Below, in pieces: positions 16,958 to 26,794 of a stretch of DNA of 64,000 nucleotides. Location of the stretch: NCBI GenBank assembly GCA_963729365.1, contig CAVSNQ010000001.1:198276-262275 (forward strand), read 5' to 3'. Both the position numbers and the translations under genes were made by a program. Below the pieces are notes generated by a model. It worked only from the letters and a program-made list of their open reading frames with translations, was not told where the DNA came from and ran no database searches. Origin of the DNA: JASHPR01 sp963729365. Lineage in GTDB: Bacteria > Actinomycetota > Actinomycetes > Streptosporangiales > Streptosporangiaceae. Numbering within the stretch: position 1 is the first letter of the stretch; every line of letters begins with the position of its first letter.

Positions 16958-18184
16958 ATGGGGGTAACGATCCTGCGGAACGCGTCGGTCCTCGATCCGG
17001 AACGGGGGGAGCTGAGCGACGGGCAGTCGGTGGTGATCGACGGCGGCCGGATCGCCGACGTCGGACCCAGCCTGACCGGGCCGGATGACGCCGTGGTTCT
17101 CGACGTCGCCGGCCGGACGGTCATGCCGGGCCTGATCGACGCGCACACTCATCCAGCGGTCGTCGACATGGATTTGTTCGCCATGGCCGAGTGGCCGCCC
17201 AGTTACGTGGCGGCCAGGGCCGGCCGCGCGCTGGAGGGCATGCTCGCGCGCGGGTTCACCACCATCCGGGACGTCGGCGGCGGCGACTTCGGGCTGGCCC
17301 GGGCCGTGGAGGACGGGTACTTCACCGGACCGCGCATCCGCTTCGGGGGAAAGCAGCTTTCCCAGACCGGCGGGGCGGGTGACTGGAGGGCGCCCAGCCG
17401 CCGGGTCTATGACGACAACTACTACTCGCCGGCCATCGGAGTCATCTGCGACGGGGTGCCTGAGGTCCGGCGGGCGGTCAGGGAAGAAGTGCGTCGCGGC
17501 GCTCATCACATCAAGGTGTATCTCAGCGGCGCGGTCGATTCTCCGAGCGACCGTGTCGACTCCACCCAGTTCTCCATCGAGGAACTGCGCGCGATCGTGG
17601 AAGAGGCCACGGCGGCCAACATCTACGTCGCCGGTCACGCTTATACCTCGAGGGCGATCAACCGCGGGCTGGAGTGCGGGGTGCGCAGTATCGAGCACGG
17701 GAACCTGATGGACTCCAGCAGCATTCCGCTGTTCAAGCAGTACGACGCGTTCTACGTCCCGACGATCGTGACGTACCGCACCCTGGCCAAGAAGTCCCGG
17801 GACGGGCTGCTGCCGGAAGATATCGACGTCAAGCTTCAGGAGGTCATCAACGGGGCGATCGGCGCCCTGGAGATGGCTCATGCGGCCGGCATCCCCATCG
17901 TCTACGGCACGGACCTGTTCGGGGACATGCATGATCAGCAGCTGCAGGAATTCGTCATCCGCTCCGAGGTCCAGCGTCCGGCCGATCTCATCAGGTCGGC
18001 CACGACCACCGCGGCTCAGTTGCTGAGGCTCGCCGGAGAGGTGGGCGTCGTGGCGCCCGGGGCGTTCGCCGATCTCCTGGTGATTGACGGCAACCCGCTG
18101 GACGACATCCGGGTGCTCACGACCCCGGAGCGGACGCTGAAGCTCATCATGAAGGATGGCCAGATCTACAAGAACGAGCTCTAG
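16958..18184 (+). CDS. Metal-dependent amidohydrolase (imidazolonepropionase/prolidase-like)
   Basis: 408 residues. Metal ligands of the TIM-barrel amidohydrolases are visible: HTH (63-65), probable carboxylated Lys186 in HHIKVYLSG, His227 in AGHAYT, His247 in SIEHGN and Asp319 in YGTDLF. The N- and C-terminal strands form the composite beta-sandwich (VLDPERGELSDGQSVVIDGG; GAFADLLVIDGNPLDDI). ATG 16958 has GGAAAGG at proper distance. Relatives include organophosphate acid anhydrolase and Xaa-Pro dipeptidase-type enzymes. The exact substrate is unknown. Confidence 0.88.
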   Translation: MGVTILRNASVLDPERGELSDGQSVVIDGGRIADVGPSLTGPDDAVVLDVAGRTVMPGLIDAHTHPAVVDMDLFAMAEWPPSYVAARAGRALEGMLARGFTTIRDVGGGDFGLARAVEDGYFTGPRIRFGGKQLSQTGGAGDWRAPSRRVYDDNYYSPAIGVICDGVPEVRRAVREEVRRGAHHIKVYLSGAVDSPSDRVDSTQFSIEELRAIVEEATAANIYVAGHAYTSRAINRGLECGVRSIEHGNLMDSSSIPLFKQYDAFYVPTIVTYRTLAKKSRDGLLPEDIDVKLQEVINGAIGALEMAHAAGIPIVYGTDLFGDMHDQQLQEFVIRSEVQRPADLIRSATTTAAQLLRLAGEVGVVAPGAFADLLVIDGNPLDDIRVLTTPERTLKLIMKDGQIYKNEL

Positions 18185-18391
18185 ATTCGCCTGGCCGGTT
18201 GACCGCCCCTGCCACATGCCTCCCGGCAGACCGCGGGTGCCTCTCCTGTCTTCCGCGAAAGCGCAGTTCGCCGGACAGATGCGCCGCGGGCCGCTAGCGT
18301 CGCACGGGTCAGGCGCTCTGCGGCTTGTTTCCGCCCCTGTCCCCGGCTGACACCTCGTGCCGTCTAGGCGAGCGCGCCCTGGTACGGGAAG

Positions 18392-18877
18392 ATGCCGGTG
18401 TACGGCAACCATCGCAAACTACTGTCCCTATTCGTTGCGGCCTTTGCGGCCGCCCTGACGTTCACCGCCGGCCCGGCCCTCGCCGCGCCGACTCATTCCG
18501 TTCTGAGCTCCGCTGCATCGGCGCGATCCGCGCCGTCCCGGATCCGTGCCTTCGACTGGGCCGTAGCCCAGTACGGCAAGCCCTACGAATACGGCGGCAC
18601 CGGGCCGTACGGCTTTGACTGCTCCGGCCTGGTCATGGAGGCCTACCGGCACGCAGGTATCACCCTGCCGCGGACCACAGGCGAGATGCTGCGCAGCTGG
18701 CACCTGGTCCGGGTCGGCCACCCGGTAAAGGGCGATCTGGCGTTCTACGGCTCCGGACACGTGGAGCTGTACGCGCACGGTGACTTCACCTTCGGCGCGC
18801 ACGCCTCCGGCCAGCTGGTCGGCTGGATCCGGTTCGGCCCATGGTGGCATCCGACCGCTTACTACCGGGTCCGCTGA
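18392..18877 (+). CDS. Secreted NlpC/P60 family peptidase
   Basis: 161 residues. A signal peptide (charged start, hydrophobic residues 10-28, ALAA cleavage site near 32) leads to an NlpC/P60 domain with catalytic Cys77 in YGFDCSGL, His123 in GSGHVELY and His137 as likely third residue. The family cleaves gamma-D-Glu-diaminopimelate bonds in peptidoglycan stem peptides. The short form without coiled coil or SH3 domain suggests a stand-alone secreted wall hydrolase. Confidence 0.88.
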   Translation: MPVYGNHRKLLSLFVAAFAAALTFTAGPALAAPTHSVLSSAASARSAPSRIRAFDWAVAQYGKPYEYGGTGPYGFDCSGLVMEAYRHAGITLPRTTGEMLRSWHLVRVGHPVKGDLAFYGSGHVELYAHGDFTFGAHASGQLVGWIRFGPWWHPTAYYRVR

Positions 18878-19019
18878 GCGGGTTCGCCTGCACCGCAGGG
18901 CTGACGGACACCGGGTCAACTGATCCCCGGCGGCCAGATTGTCATGCCGGCTGGGCTAGCTGGAGAGGCCGCCGTCCCACCTCAGGGCGGCGGCCTCCCG
19001 AGGGAGGGCGGCAACGGGT

Positions 19020-19193
19020 ATGCCCGTGCCGTCGGCGTACAGCGAGTCAGCGGTAGCTCGTCTGCTACTTGACCGCCTCGAATGTCGCATGAGAGAAGTG
19101 AGGCGTACGCCGCTGGCGTTGGAGGAGGTCACTAGCGTGGTTACGGAGCCCGCTAGGTCATCATCTCGGTTTGTAGGAGGTCTGAAGCTATGA
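19020..19193 (+). CDS. Possible 57-residue upstream ORF coupled to the epoxide hydrolase
   Basis: ATG 19020 follows AGGGAGGGCGGC and opens a 57-codon frame whose TGA overlaps the next ATG (ATGA). The product contains an amphipathic stretch ESAVARLLLDRLECRMREV and no known motif. It may be a coupled leader or the end of a degraded regulator. Coding status rests only on the ribosome-binding site and the overlap. Confidence 0.3.
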   Translation: MPVPSAYSESAVARLLLDRLECRMREVRRTPLALEEVTSVVTEPARSSSRFVGGLKL

Positions 19194-20410
19194 CTGAAGG
19201 CGCACGGCAGGCCGGTACTAATGACAGTATTCGTCCGTTCCATGTGGATTTTCCGGAATCGGATCTTGCCGAATTGCGGAGGCGGATACAGGCAACCAGG
19301 TGGCCGGAGACCGAGACCGTCACCGACGACTCACAGGGCGTACGGCTCGCGCTGATGCAGGACCTCGCGCGCTACTGGGGCACCGACTACGACTGGGGCC
19401 CGTGTGCGGCCAAACTGAACGCCCTGCCGAACTTCCTGACCGAGATCGACGGGCTGGACGTTCATTTCATCCACGTCCGCTCCCAGCACCAGGACGCGCT
19501 GCCGCTGATCGTCACGCACGGGTGGCCTGGCTCCATCATCGAGCAGCTGAAAATCATCGAGCCGCTCACCAACCCGACCGCGCATGGCGCGAGCGCGGCG
19601 GACGCGTTCCATCTGGTCATCCCCTCCCTGCCGGGTTACGGGTTCTCCGCCAAGCCGACCGCCACCGGCTGGGATCCCGCCCGCATCGCACGTGCCTGGA
19701 CCGTGCTGATGAAACGCCTCGGATACACCCAGTTCGTCGCCCAGGGCGGCGACTGGGGCGCCGCCGTCACCCAGACCATGGGTGAGCAGGCGCCACCGGA
19801 ACTGCTCGGCATCCACTCCAACATGCCCGGCACCGCCCCGGCCGACATCAACAAGGCGGTCGAGCGCGGCGACCCGCCGCCGCCGGACCTGTCCGATGAG
19901 GAAAGCCGCGCCTACCAGCAGCTGAGCACCTTCTACGCCAAGCATGTGGCCTACGCACTCATCATGACCACACGCCCGCAAACCCTGTACGGACTGGCGG
20001 ACTCACCCGCCGACCTCGCCGCGTTCATGCTCGACCACGGCGACGGCACCGGCCAGCCCGGGCTCGTAGAAAAGGCCCTGCGAGGACACCCGGCCGGCGC
20101 CCTGACCCGCGACGACATCCTCGACAACATCACCCTCTACTGGCTGACCAACACCGGCGTTTCCTCAGGCCGGCTGTACTGGGAGAACAAGGCAGACTTC
20201 TTCGACGCGAAGAACATCACGATCCCGTTCGCCATCAGCGTCTTCCCCGACGAGCTCTACCAGGCCCCGCGGAGCTGGGCCGAGCGCGCGTATCCGCACA
20301 ACCTCATCTACTTCAACGAGCTCGACCAAGGCGGCCACTTCGCCGCCTGGGAGCAGCCGCAACTCTTCTCAGAAGAGATGCGCGCAAGCTTCAGGTCACT
20401 GCGCAAATAG
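19190..20410 (+). CDS. Epoxide hydrolase (alpha/beta hydrolase, EHN-type N-terminus)
   Basis: 406 residues. The EHN domain (IRPFHVDFPESDLAELRRRI, RWPETET) precedes an alpha/beta-hydrolase core. The oxyanion motif HGWPGS is at 110-115, nucleophile Asp188 sits in GGDWGA, and the late catalytic His is in DQGGHFAAWEQP. A lid Tyr is likely in the 250-330 cap. It opens epoxides to diols, typically of xenobiotic or juvenile-hormone-like substrates in the family. GTAGGAGG precedes the start. Confidence 0.92.
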   Translation: MTEGARQAGTNDSIRPFHVDFPESDLAELRRRIQATRWPETETVTDDSQGVRLALMQDLARYWGTDYDWGPCAAKLNALPNFLTEIDGLDVHFIHVRSQHQDALPLIVTHGWPGSIIEQLKIIEPLTNPTAHGASAADAFHLVIPSLPGYGFSAKPTATGWDPARIARAWTVLMKRLGYTQFVAQGGDWGAAVTQTMGEQAPPELLGIHSNMPGTAPADINKAVERGDPPPPDLSDEESRAYQQLSTFYAKHVAYALIMTTRPQTLYGLADSPADLAAFMLDHGDGTGQPGLVEKALRGHPAGALTRDDILDNITLYWLTNTGVSSGRLYWENKADFFDAKNITIPFAISVFPDELYQAPRSWAERAYPHNLIYFNELDQGGHFAAWEQPQLFSEEMRASFRSLRK

Positions 20411-20425
20411 TGCCGTCAACAAGGC

Positions 20426-20471
20426 CGTCAAGGTAACCTTGACGCCGACAGACGTCAGGGCTACCTTGACG
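20426..20471. promoter_or_regulatory. Two 19-bp palindromes (operators) upstream of the zinc-finger/HTH gene
   Basis: CGTCAAGGTAACCTTGACG (20426-20444) is a perfect palindrome. CGTCAGGGCTACCTTGACG (20453-20471) matches it at 16 of 19 positions. The sites start 27 bases apart and end two bases before the ATG at 20474. A further half-site lies near 20414. The layout suggests cooperative binding by a dimeric regulator, possibly the adjacent gene product; MerR-type operators look similar. Confidence 0.75.
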
Positions 20472-20473
20472 GT

Positions 20474-20851
20474 ATGACGCATCCTCGAACTTCGCCGCCA
20501 GGCGCCAGCCGACTCCAGACCCTGTGCTGCTCGTTCTGCACTAAGGACAAAGATGCAGTCGGCAAACTCATCGCCGGGCCAGGCGTGTACATCTGCAACG
20601 AGTGCGTGGGCCTCTGCGACCTGATCATCGCCCAGGAGCTCGCGCCCGAATTCGTCTCATGGAACGAGCACCCGGACGATGAGATGCTGGCCAGCCTGGC
20701 GCGGATTCAAGCGGCGGTCTCCCAGGCCGACGCTGCCGTGCATGACCACGTGGCCGTCCTGCGCGATCGGGGCATCAGCTGGACCCGTATCGGGGAAGCG
20801 CTCGGCGTGTCAAAGCAGGCAGCATGGGAGCGGTTCTCCGGAGAGGACTGA
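20474..20851 (+). CDS. ClpX-type zinc finger protein with C-terminal helix-turn-helix
   Basis: 125 residues. Residues 15-55 hold a ClpX C4 zinc finger (CCSFCTKDKDAVGKLIAGP, YICNECVGLCDLII), the module ClpX uses to dimerise and bind substrates, here without an ATPase. The C-terminal 45 residues (DRGISWTRIGEALGVSKQAAWERF) form a helix-turn-helix. The combination looks like a small regulator or adaptor. Twin palindromes in its promoter may be its own operators (inference). No ClpP or ClpX gene is nearby. Confidence 0.8.
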   Translation: MTHPRTSPPGASRLQTLCCSFCTKDKDAVGKLIAGPGVYICNECVGLCDLIIAQELAPEFVSWNEHPDDEMLASLARIQAAVSQADAAVHDHVAVLRDRGISWTRIGEALGVSKQAAWERFSGED

Positions 20852-21013
20852 CCAGACTCTCCAGGCGCTGCGGGCAGCCCGGCGCTAGCCCCCTGTTCAG
20901 CGGCCTGCCGCCCCGAATCAGCCCGCCAGCAACGCCGCGTAATGATCTTCATCCGCTCCCGGGAAGGACGGCATGATTCACTCCGTGCGCCTGCTACGGA
21001 CGTCGAGGTCCTC

Positions 21014-21907
21014 ATGACCCGGACGCGAGTGCCTCCGGTGCTCGTCACCGGGGCGACCGGCCGGGTTGGGCGCGTCGTCGTCGACCTGCTGATAGACGCG
21101 GGCGTGCCGGTCCGCGTCCTCACGCGTCGCTCCGAGGCCGCGGCGGCGACGCTGCCAGCGAACGTCGAAGTCGTCACCGGCGACCTCACCGTGCCCGGAT
21201 CGCTCGACGCAGGACTGCGAGGTGTCAGTGCCGTCTTCCTCGTCTGGACCGCCCCGCCGACGACTGCTCCGGCGGTTGTCGAGCGTCTCGCAACCTACGC
21301 GCGCCGTGTCGTCTTTCTGTCATCACCGCACCAAACCCCGCACCCTTTCTTCCAGCAACCGAATCCGATGGCGGTGCTCCACGCCGATATTGAGCGGCTC
21401 ATCGCGGCCGCCGGGCTCGAGTCGACGATCATCCGGCCGGGGATGTTCGCGTCGAACGCGTTGTTCTGGTGGGCGCCCGCGATTCGCGCCGACCGTGCCG
21501 TCCGGTGGCCTTACGGCGCTGCCGAGACAGCACCCGTCGATGACCGCGACGTGGCTGCCGTCGCGGCGCGGACCCTGTATCAGGACGGACATGCTGGAGG
21601 CGACTACGTCCTCACGGGTCCCGAGTCACTGAGTCAGGCCGAGCAGGTGAGCATCATCGGTGATGTCTTGGGGCGCCGGATCAAATTTGAGGAGCTGTCG
21701 CCGGACGAGTTCCGAAGCGAGACGGAGGGAAGCTGGCCGCGCCCGGTCGTGGACATGCTGCTCGCCGCGTGGGGCGCGACGATGGGAAGGCCGGCGTTCA
21801 TCACCTCTACGGTGTCCGTCATCCTCGGATCGGCGCCGCGATCGTTTCGCCAGTGGGCCGCCGATCACGCCACCGCGTTTACGGAAGGTCCAACCCCATC
21901 GAGTTGA
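21014..21907 (+). CDS. NmrA-like NAD(P)-binding oxidoreductase
   Basis: 297 residues, atypical SDR fold. PVLVTGATGRVGRVVVDLL carries the TGATGRVG nucleotide motif near residue 12, with VRVLTRRSE binding the phosphate of NADPH. RPGMFASNALFWW and PVDDRDVAAVAARTL are typical of the NmrA/NAD(P)H-binding group related to NADPH:quinone reductase-like sensors. ATG 21014 is chosen as the methionine just before the Rossmann strand. Substrate unknown. Confidence 0.85.
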   Translation: MTRTRVPPVLVTGATGRVGRVVVDLLIDAGVPVRVLTRRSEAAAATLPANVEVVTGDLTVPGSLDAGLRGVSAVFLVWTAPPTTAPAVVERLATYARRVVFLSSPHQTPHPFFQQPNPMAVLHADIERLIAAAGLESTIIRPGMFASNALFWWAPAIRADRAVRWPYGAAETAPVDDRDVAAVAARTLYQDGHAGGDYVLTGPESLSQAEQVSIIGDVLGRRIKFEELSPDEFRSETEGSWPRPVVDMLLAAWGATMGRPAFITSTVSVILGSAPRSFRQWAADHATAFTEGPTPSS

Positions 21908-21915
21908 CGCGCGGC

Positions 21916-22326
21916 TTAGCGCAGCTCCTGGATGCGGATCAGGTTGCCCGCGGGATCGCGGAAGGCGCAGTCGCGCATGCCGTACGGCTGCTCGGTTGGC
22001 TCCTGGACGACCTCGGCGCCGCTGGCCTGCAGCTGCTCGAAGGTGCCGTCGAGGTCGCTGGCGGCCAGCAGGATCCAGCCGTAGGTGCCCTTGGCCATCA
22101 TCTCGGCGATGGTGCGGCGCTCGTCGTCGGTGGTGCCGGGGCCGGTGGCCGGGGGCGCCAGGAGGATGGACGTGCCGGGCTGGCCGGGCGGGCCGACGGT
22201 GATCCAGCGCATCTTGCCTTGTCCGACGTCGGTGCGGACCTCGAAGCCGAGGGTGTCGCGGTAGAAGGCCAGGGAGGCGTCCGGGTCGTCGTGCGGCAGG
22301 AAGCTCGCGTGAATGGTGATGTCCAT
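21916..22326 (-). CDS. VOC family protein (glyoxalase fold)
   Basis: 136 residues with a single vicinal-oxygen-chelate domain: the opening strand MDITIHASFLPHDDPDASLA, and YGMRDCAFRDPAGNLIRIQEL near the end with the usual Glu metal ligand. It lies just downstream of an AraC-family gene on the same strand (6-base gap), a pairing common in actinobacteria. It may be a detoxification or binding protein controlled by that regulator. Confidence 0.85.
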   Translation of the reverse strand: MDITIHASFLPHDDPDASLAFYRDTLGFEVRTDVGQGKMRWITVGPPGQPGTSILLAPPATGPGTTDDERRTIAEMMAKGTYGWILLAASDLDGTFEQLQASGAEVVQEPTEQPYGMRDCAFRDPAGNLIRIQELR

Positions 22327-22331
22327 GACGG

Positions 22332-22781
<450 letters not shown>

Positions 22782-22860
22782 ACGCGAGATCGTACGTCAC
22801 GCCTGGTTGCGGGTGAGCAGCCGGGCCGGGAGCCATTCACGACCCAGGCCCCGCCGTCTG

Positions 22861-24186
22861 CTACGGCGTCGGGCTGGAACCGCGCGGCGGCGCTGGCTCG
22901 CCTCCCCTGGCCGTACCAGCGTTAGGCGCAGGCGGTGCGGGCTGTGCAACTTGCTGCGAGCCTGTAGGCGGGCGTCCCAGCAGCGCCCAACCCGAGAGCG
23001 AAACGCCCAGCGCGACGAGGATGGCGAACCCGAGCACTGTGTCGGGTGCAGTTGCCCCTTGGTTCAGCGCGACTCCGGCTCCGATCACAGGGACCGAGAG
23101 TCCTACGAAGACCGCGATAACCAGAGCCGACGTCATCGCGACGCGGTTTTCGGGCGCGGTTGCTTCGAGCACCAGCCCGGTGGTGCCCTTGTAAACCGCA
23201 CCTGCACCCGCACCGATCAGCACACCCCCGATCAGAAACAGCGCGAGGCTTGGTGTCGAAAGACGGACGGCGACAACGAGCAGCACGAGGCCTACGACCA
23301 TGGAGACCATGCCGAGTGCGAGCGCCCGCGACGCTCGCAGCCTGGTCGTTGTCAACTGGGACACCACTCCTGCCGAAAACACCAGGAACAGTGTTGCGCC
23401 GGACAGTGCATGCGACGGATGGTGCAGCGTGGTGGCCAGGAAGAGTCCGGACAGCCCGGCGAACAGGCCCGTGGCGGAAAAGGCCGCAATGGTCGCGGCT
23501 GCTGCTGGAACGGGAAGCCTGACCGAACGCCGCGGACCAGTCGGCCGGCTCTCCATTGCTGCTCGCGGAGCTGGCGCGCCCGTCTCGGGTGCGGCCGCCA
23601 CGCCAATCAGAGCGACCGCCCCTAGCGCGACGAAGAGGAGGTAGGACAAGGTCAGCGGTTGCGCCGCCCACTGCGCGAGAATGCCGGCCACGAATGGGCC
23701 GATTCCAAGTGCGCCGACGTTCACTGAGGTGCCGATGGTCTGGGCCCGGACCGCGGACGCGTTCGGATCGGCGCGGAGACGCAACTCTATGAGGTACGGG
23801 ATGGCAACGCCCGCGGCCAGCCCGATCGCCACCCCGGTGAGCAGGCGCCCGATCAGCAGTCCGGGCAGATCCTTCCAGGCTGCGAGCAACCCCGCTGCGG
23901 CCATCATCGTCGCCACGCCACCGAGCATCGCGCCCCGGCGCCCGGCGCGCGCGACGATGAAGCGCTCCCCCAGCAGCGTGATGATCGTGCCGGCCGCGAA
24001 GATCGCATAGACCATGGTGATGACGAGGGCCGAGAGGTGATCTCGCGTTCGGTAGAGGCCGTAGAGCGGGCTCGGGAGCGTCGCGAACGCCATCACGATC
24101 AGAAAGGCGAACGCCACGGCCCAGAAGCCGGAGCCGGGTCGGCGTCGCTGAACTGCAGGCACCGCGTTCGTGTCAACGTTGGGCAT
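22861..24186 (-). CDS. MFS transporter
   Basis: 441 residues with about 12 membrane helices. ATG 24186 has GGAGG at proper distance. Visible motifs are LPSPLYGLYR in the first loop, a motif-A-like GERFIVARAGRRGAMLGG after helix 2, and IGRLLTGVAIGLAAGVAIPYLIELR in helix 4-5. The C-terminal 30 residues are Pro/Ala-rich and cytoplasmic. Probable drug or metabolite exporter; substrate unknown. No adjacent regulator. Confidence 0.88.
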   Translation of the reverse strand: MPNVDTNAVPAVQRRRPGSGFWAVAFAFLIVMAFATLPSPLYGLYRTRDHLSALVITMVYAIFAAGTIITLLGERFIVARAGRRGAMLGGVATMMAAAGLLAAWKDLPGLLIGRLLTGVAIGLAAGVAIPYLIELRLRADPNASAVRAQTIGTSVNVGALGIGPFVAGILAQWAAQPLTLSYLLFVALGAVALIGVAAAPETGAPAPRAAMESRPTGPRRSVRLPVPAAAATIAAFSATGLFAGLSGLFLATTLHHPSHALSGATLFLVFSAGVVSQLTTTRLRASRALALGMVSMVVGLVLLVVAVRLSTPSLALFLIGGVLIGAGAGAVYKGTTGLVLEATAPENRVAMTSALVIAVFVGLSVPVIGAGVALNQGATAPDTVLGFAILVALGVSLSGWALLGRPPTGSQQVAQPAPPAPNAGTARGGEPAPPRGSSPTP

Positions 24187-24453
24187 CGAACCTCCGTCCC
24201 TTCCGGCCACAGACGTCACTAGACCCTCATGCCGCCATCGACCACGCCGAGGTGCCGTTGATCCGGATCGTGTACCGGCGAGTCCTGCGTCCATGCGGCC
24301 ATGGTGGGCGGCGGGCAGGTGACCCGGCATCGCCGGAATCGAGTGATGGCAGGGCTAAATGGGCGGCAGGCGGATGCTGACTGCGTGGTGATGACGTGCG
24401 TGCGGGCCCGGATGAGCTTTCTGCTGCGGCAGGGCTGGCCGCCCGGTGAGGGG

Positions 24454-26288
24454 CTAGCTGGTCAGGCCGGCCGAAAGTAGCCGCATCTCTCGCGCGCGCT
24501 GTACTGCCGAGAAACGATCCTGAGCCTGGAGCTTCGCGTAGATGTTGCGGATATGGGTGTTGACGGTGTTCACCGAGACGGATAGCTCGCTGGCGATCTC
24601 CGGCCGGGAGAGGTTCGTCGGCAGGTACCGCAGCACCCGCAGTTCACTCGGACTGAGTTGGTCGATCCCGGCCAGTGAAGACTCATTGCTGCCCGGTGAT
24701 ACGGATGATCCGCGCATGACGTCGAGGATGTCGGTCAGCAGGGCGGCATGCGCCGTCTCATGCCGCGGCATGGCCTCGAGCAGCTCCAGTGAGCCCGTGA
24801 TCGCGAACGGCAGGATGAGCCGGTCCGCCTCCGCTAGGGCCAGTGCGCGCTCGGCGGCCGCGGTAGCAGCGCGCTGGTCGCCAAGTTCGCGGTGCGCGAG
24901 CGCGGCCAGGAGACTTGACTCGACGACGGTCACGTAGCCGATGACAGGAGCTGTCCCGGTGAGGACGTCCTGGACCGCGACGAGAGTGGCGGCTCGGCCA
25001 GGCAGGCCACTTCGAGGTACGGACGTCCGATCTTCCGCGCAAGATCGGCGCCCTCTTGCAGGTGCCGCTGGCTGTCCTGGTTGGCCAGCGACCATGCTTC
25101 GACGGTTCCGAGATTCATGAGCGCCACCGCGCGCAGGTCGCTGTCGAGCGCGATGTCCTCGTCGGACTGGCCGCTGACCGGCGAGGCAAGGAACCTAACC
25201 TGCTCGACTACCTCCGCGAGGTGGCCACGTTTCCGCGCCAGCGACAGTTTCAGCGCCGCGGTCGCCACATCGAGGCGGTGCTGACGGTCTACCGGGGTGG
25301 CAGCGATCGAGGCTTCGGCCAGTGTCAGGTGGGCGGCCGCCTCGTCCAGGCGTCCCCGGGTAAGTTCGCTGGTTGCGCGCACGAGAGGGATATCCGGCCC
25401 CTCGGTAACGGCACCTGGCGGGAACGCGCGCAACAGCGACTCGATGGTCTGCGCTTGCCCGTCCAGCGTCAGGCTGAACGAATGGTCTGCGAGCAGCCGC
25501 GCCGCGTCGGACCAGTCACCGGCGGCCTGAGCATGCAGGATGGCGTCAACGATCTCGCCGTGCTCGATCAACCACCTCGCGGCGAGCCGGTGCAGGGCCG
25601 GCAGTTCTCCGGGCAGCCTGCGGCGCAGCTCAAGGCGGAGCAGGTCAGCGAAGAGGTGGTGATACCGGAACCACGTCCGGGCCGGATCGAGCGACACGAC
25701 GAACGCGTTGGCGTCTTCGAGGTCAAGCAGGATCCACTCAGAGCCGGGGTGACCAGTCAGCAGATCAGCCAGCTCGCCGTTGATCCGGTCGAGCAAGGAA
25801 GTACGCAGGAGCAACTGCTGGACCTCGGCTGGCTGGCATTCCAGCATTTCGGCGAGCAGATACTCGGCCACGATCCGGTTGCTGCCGGAGAACTCCGCGA
25901 CGAATCGTTCCGGGTCAGGGCTGCTGGCCAGCGAGATCGCCGCCAGTCGCAGGCCGGCAGCCCAGCCTTCCGCGCGTTGGTGCAGTTTGGCGACCCCGGC
26001 CTCCGACAGCGCGATGCCCGAGGCCTCTAGGAACTCGCGGGTCTCCCGCTCAGTAAAACGCAGGTCTGCCGCGCGGATGTCCGCCAGCTCGCCGGCGAGA
26101 CGGAGCTTGTGCAGCCGGAGGGGCAGATCACGCCGCGTTGCGAGGATCGCATGCACATGCTCGGGGAGCTTTTCCAGCAGCCGGGTCAGCTGCATGAGCG
26201 CTTCCGGCGAGGTCAGCTCGTGCAGATCATCGATGACCAGGAAGGTGCGATCCTCTCGGCATCTAGTCAGGCTACGTGCTAGGGCAAT
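24454..26288 (-). pseudogene. Decayed LuxR-family (LAL) ATP-dependent regulator
   Basis: From 26288 leftward one frame encodes an ATPase core lacking the P-loop (FLVIDDLHELTSPEALMQL is Walker B) and helical repeats, up to GRPYLEVACLA near 24996. The protein then jumps frame to AATLVAVQDVLTGTAPVIGYV and ends with a complete LuxR helix-turn-helix (LSPSELRVLRYLPTNLS, VSVNTVNTHIRNIYAKL). Family members have about 900 residues; part of the middle and the N-terminus are gone. Loss of Walker A, the deletion and the frame change argue against function, although the HTH part is intact. Confidence 0.75.
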
Positions 26289-26402
26289 GCCTTGCTGGTC
26301 ACCGTCTGGGGAGCACTGCGTCCGCGTCACCAGATCCTGGCGATGCGCACTCACCTGCCTGGGCCGGACCGTCGCCGTATGGACCCTGCATCGGCCAGGT
26401 AC

Positions 26403-26627
26403 ATGATCAGGATCAAGGGTCATCTCGGTGCCACATTGCTTTCCGCCTTTCCGGCGATGGCATGGCGGCGGCACGGCTCAGAGACGGTCTTGACCGGCAT
26501 GCTGGACCGGCCGGGACTCCATGGCGTCCTGGCCGAGATCGAGGCGCTTGGCCTTGACCTGCTCGAGGTCCGCCAGCTCACCCCCGAGGCGAGATCGCCG
26601 GAAAGCGGTGCTGCCTGCTCACCGTGA
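26403..26627 (+). CDS. Small conserved-looking hypothetical protein
   Basis: 74 residues beginning MIRIKGHLGATLLSAFPAM and containing VLAEIEALGLDLLEVRQLTP. The pattern (alternating strand then helix, moderate length, ordered composition) looks like a real small globular domain of the kind found beside LAL regulators in this type of genome. No enzyme motif is visible. It is divergent from the LuxR pseudogene, whose missing 5' end should lie here, so the deletion probably brought the two together. Confidence 0.55.
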   Translation: MIRIKGHLGATLLSAFPAMAWRRHGSETVLTGMLDRPGLHGVLAEIEALGLDLLEVRQLTPEARSPESGAACSP

Positions 26628-26794
26628 AGATCCCTAACCTCGGAGCCCGATCACATCACCGAACCCAGAAAGTGATGGCCACTATGAGCGGTGTACCCAT
26701 CCGCAACCGCCACCCCGCCGGATAACCAGCCATCCCGCCAACAGCCCGAGGGCTCAGCGGCACCCGCCGCTGGCTGGCCGTCCGTTGCCCAGCT

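Noticed and set aside
18185..18391. c-di-AMP (ydaO-type) riboswitch before the NlpC/P60 gene
   Set aside because: The position would fit, but I could not find the conserved core sequences.
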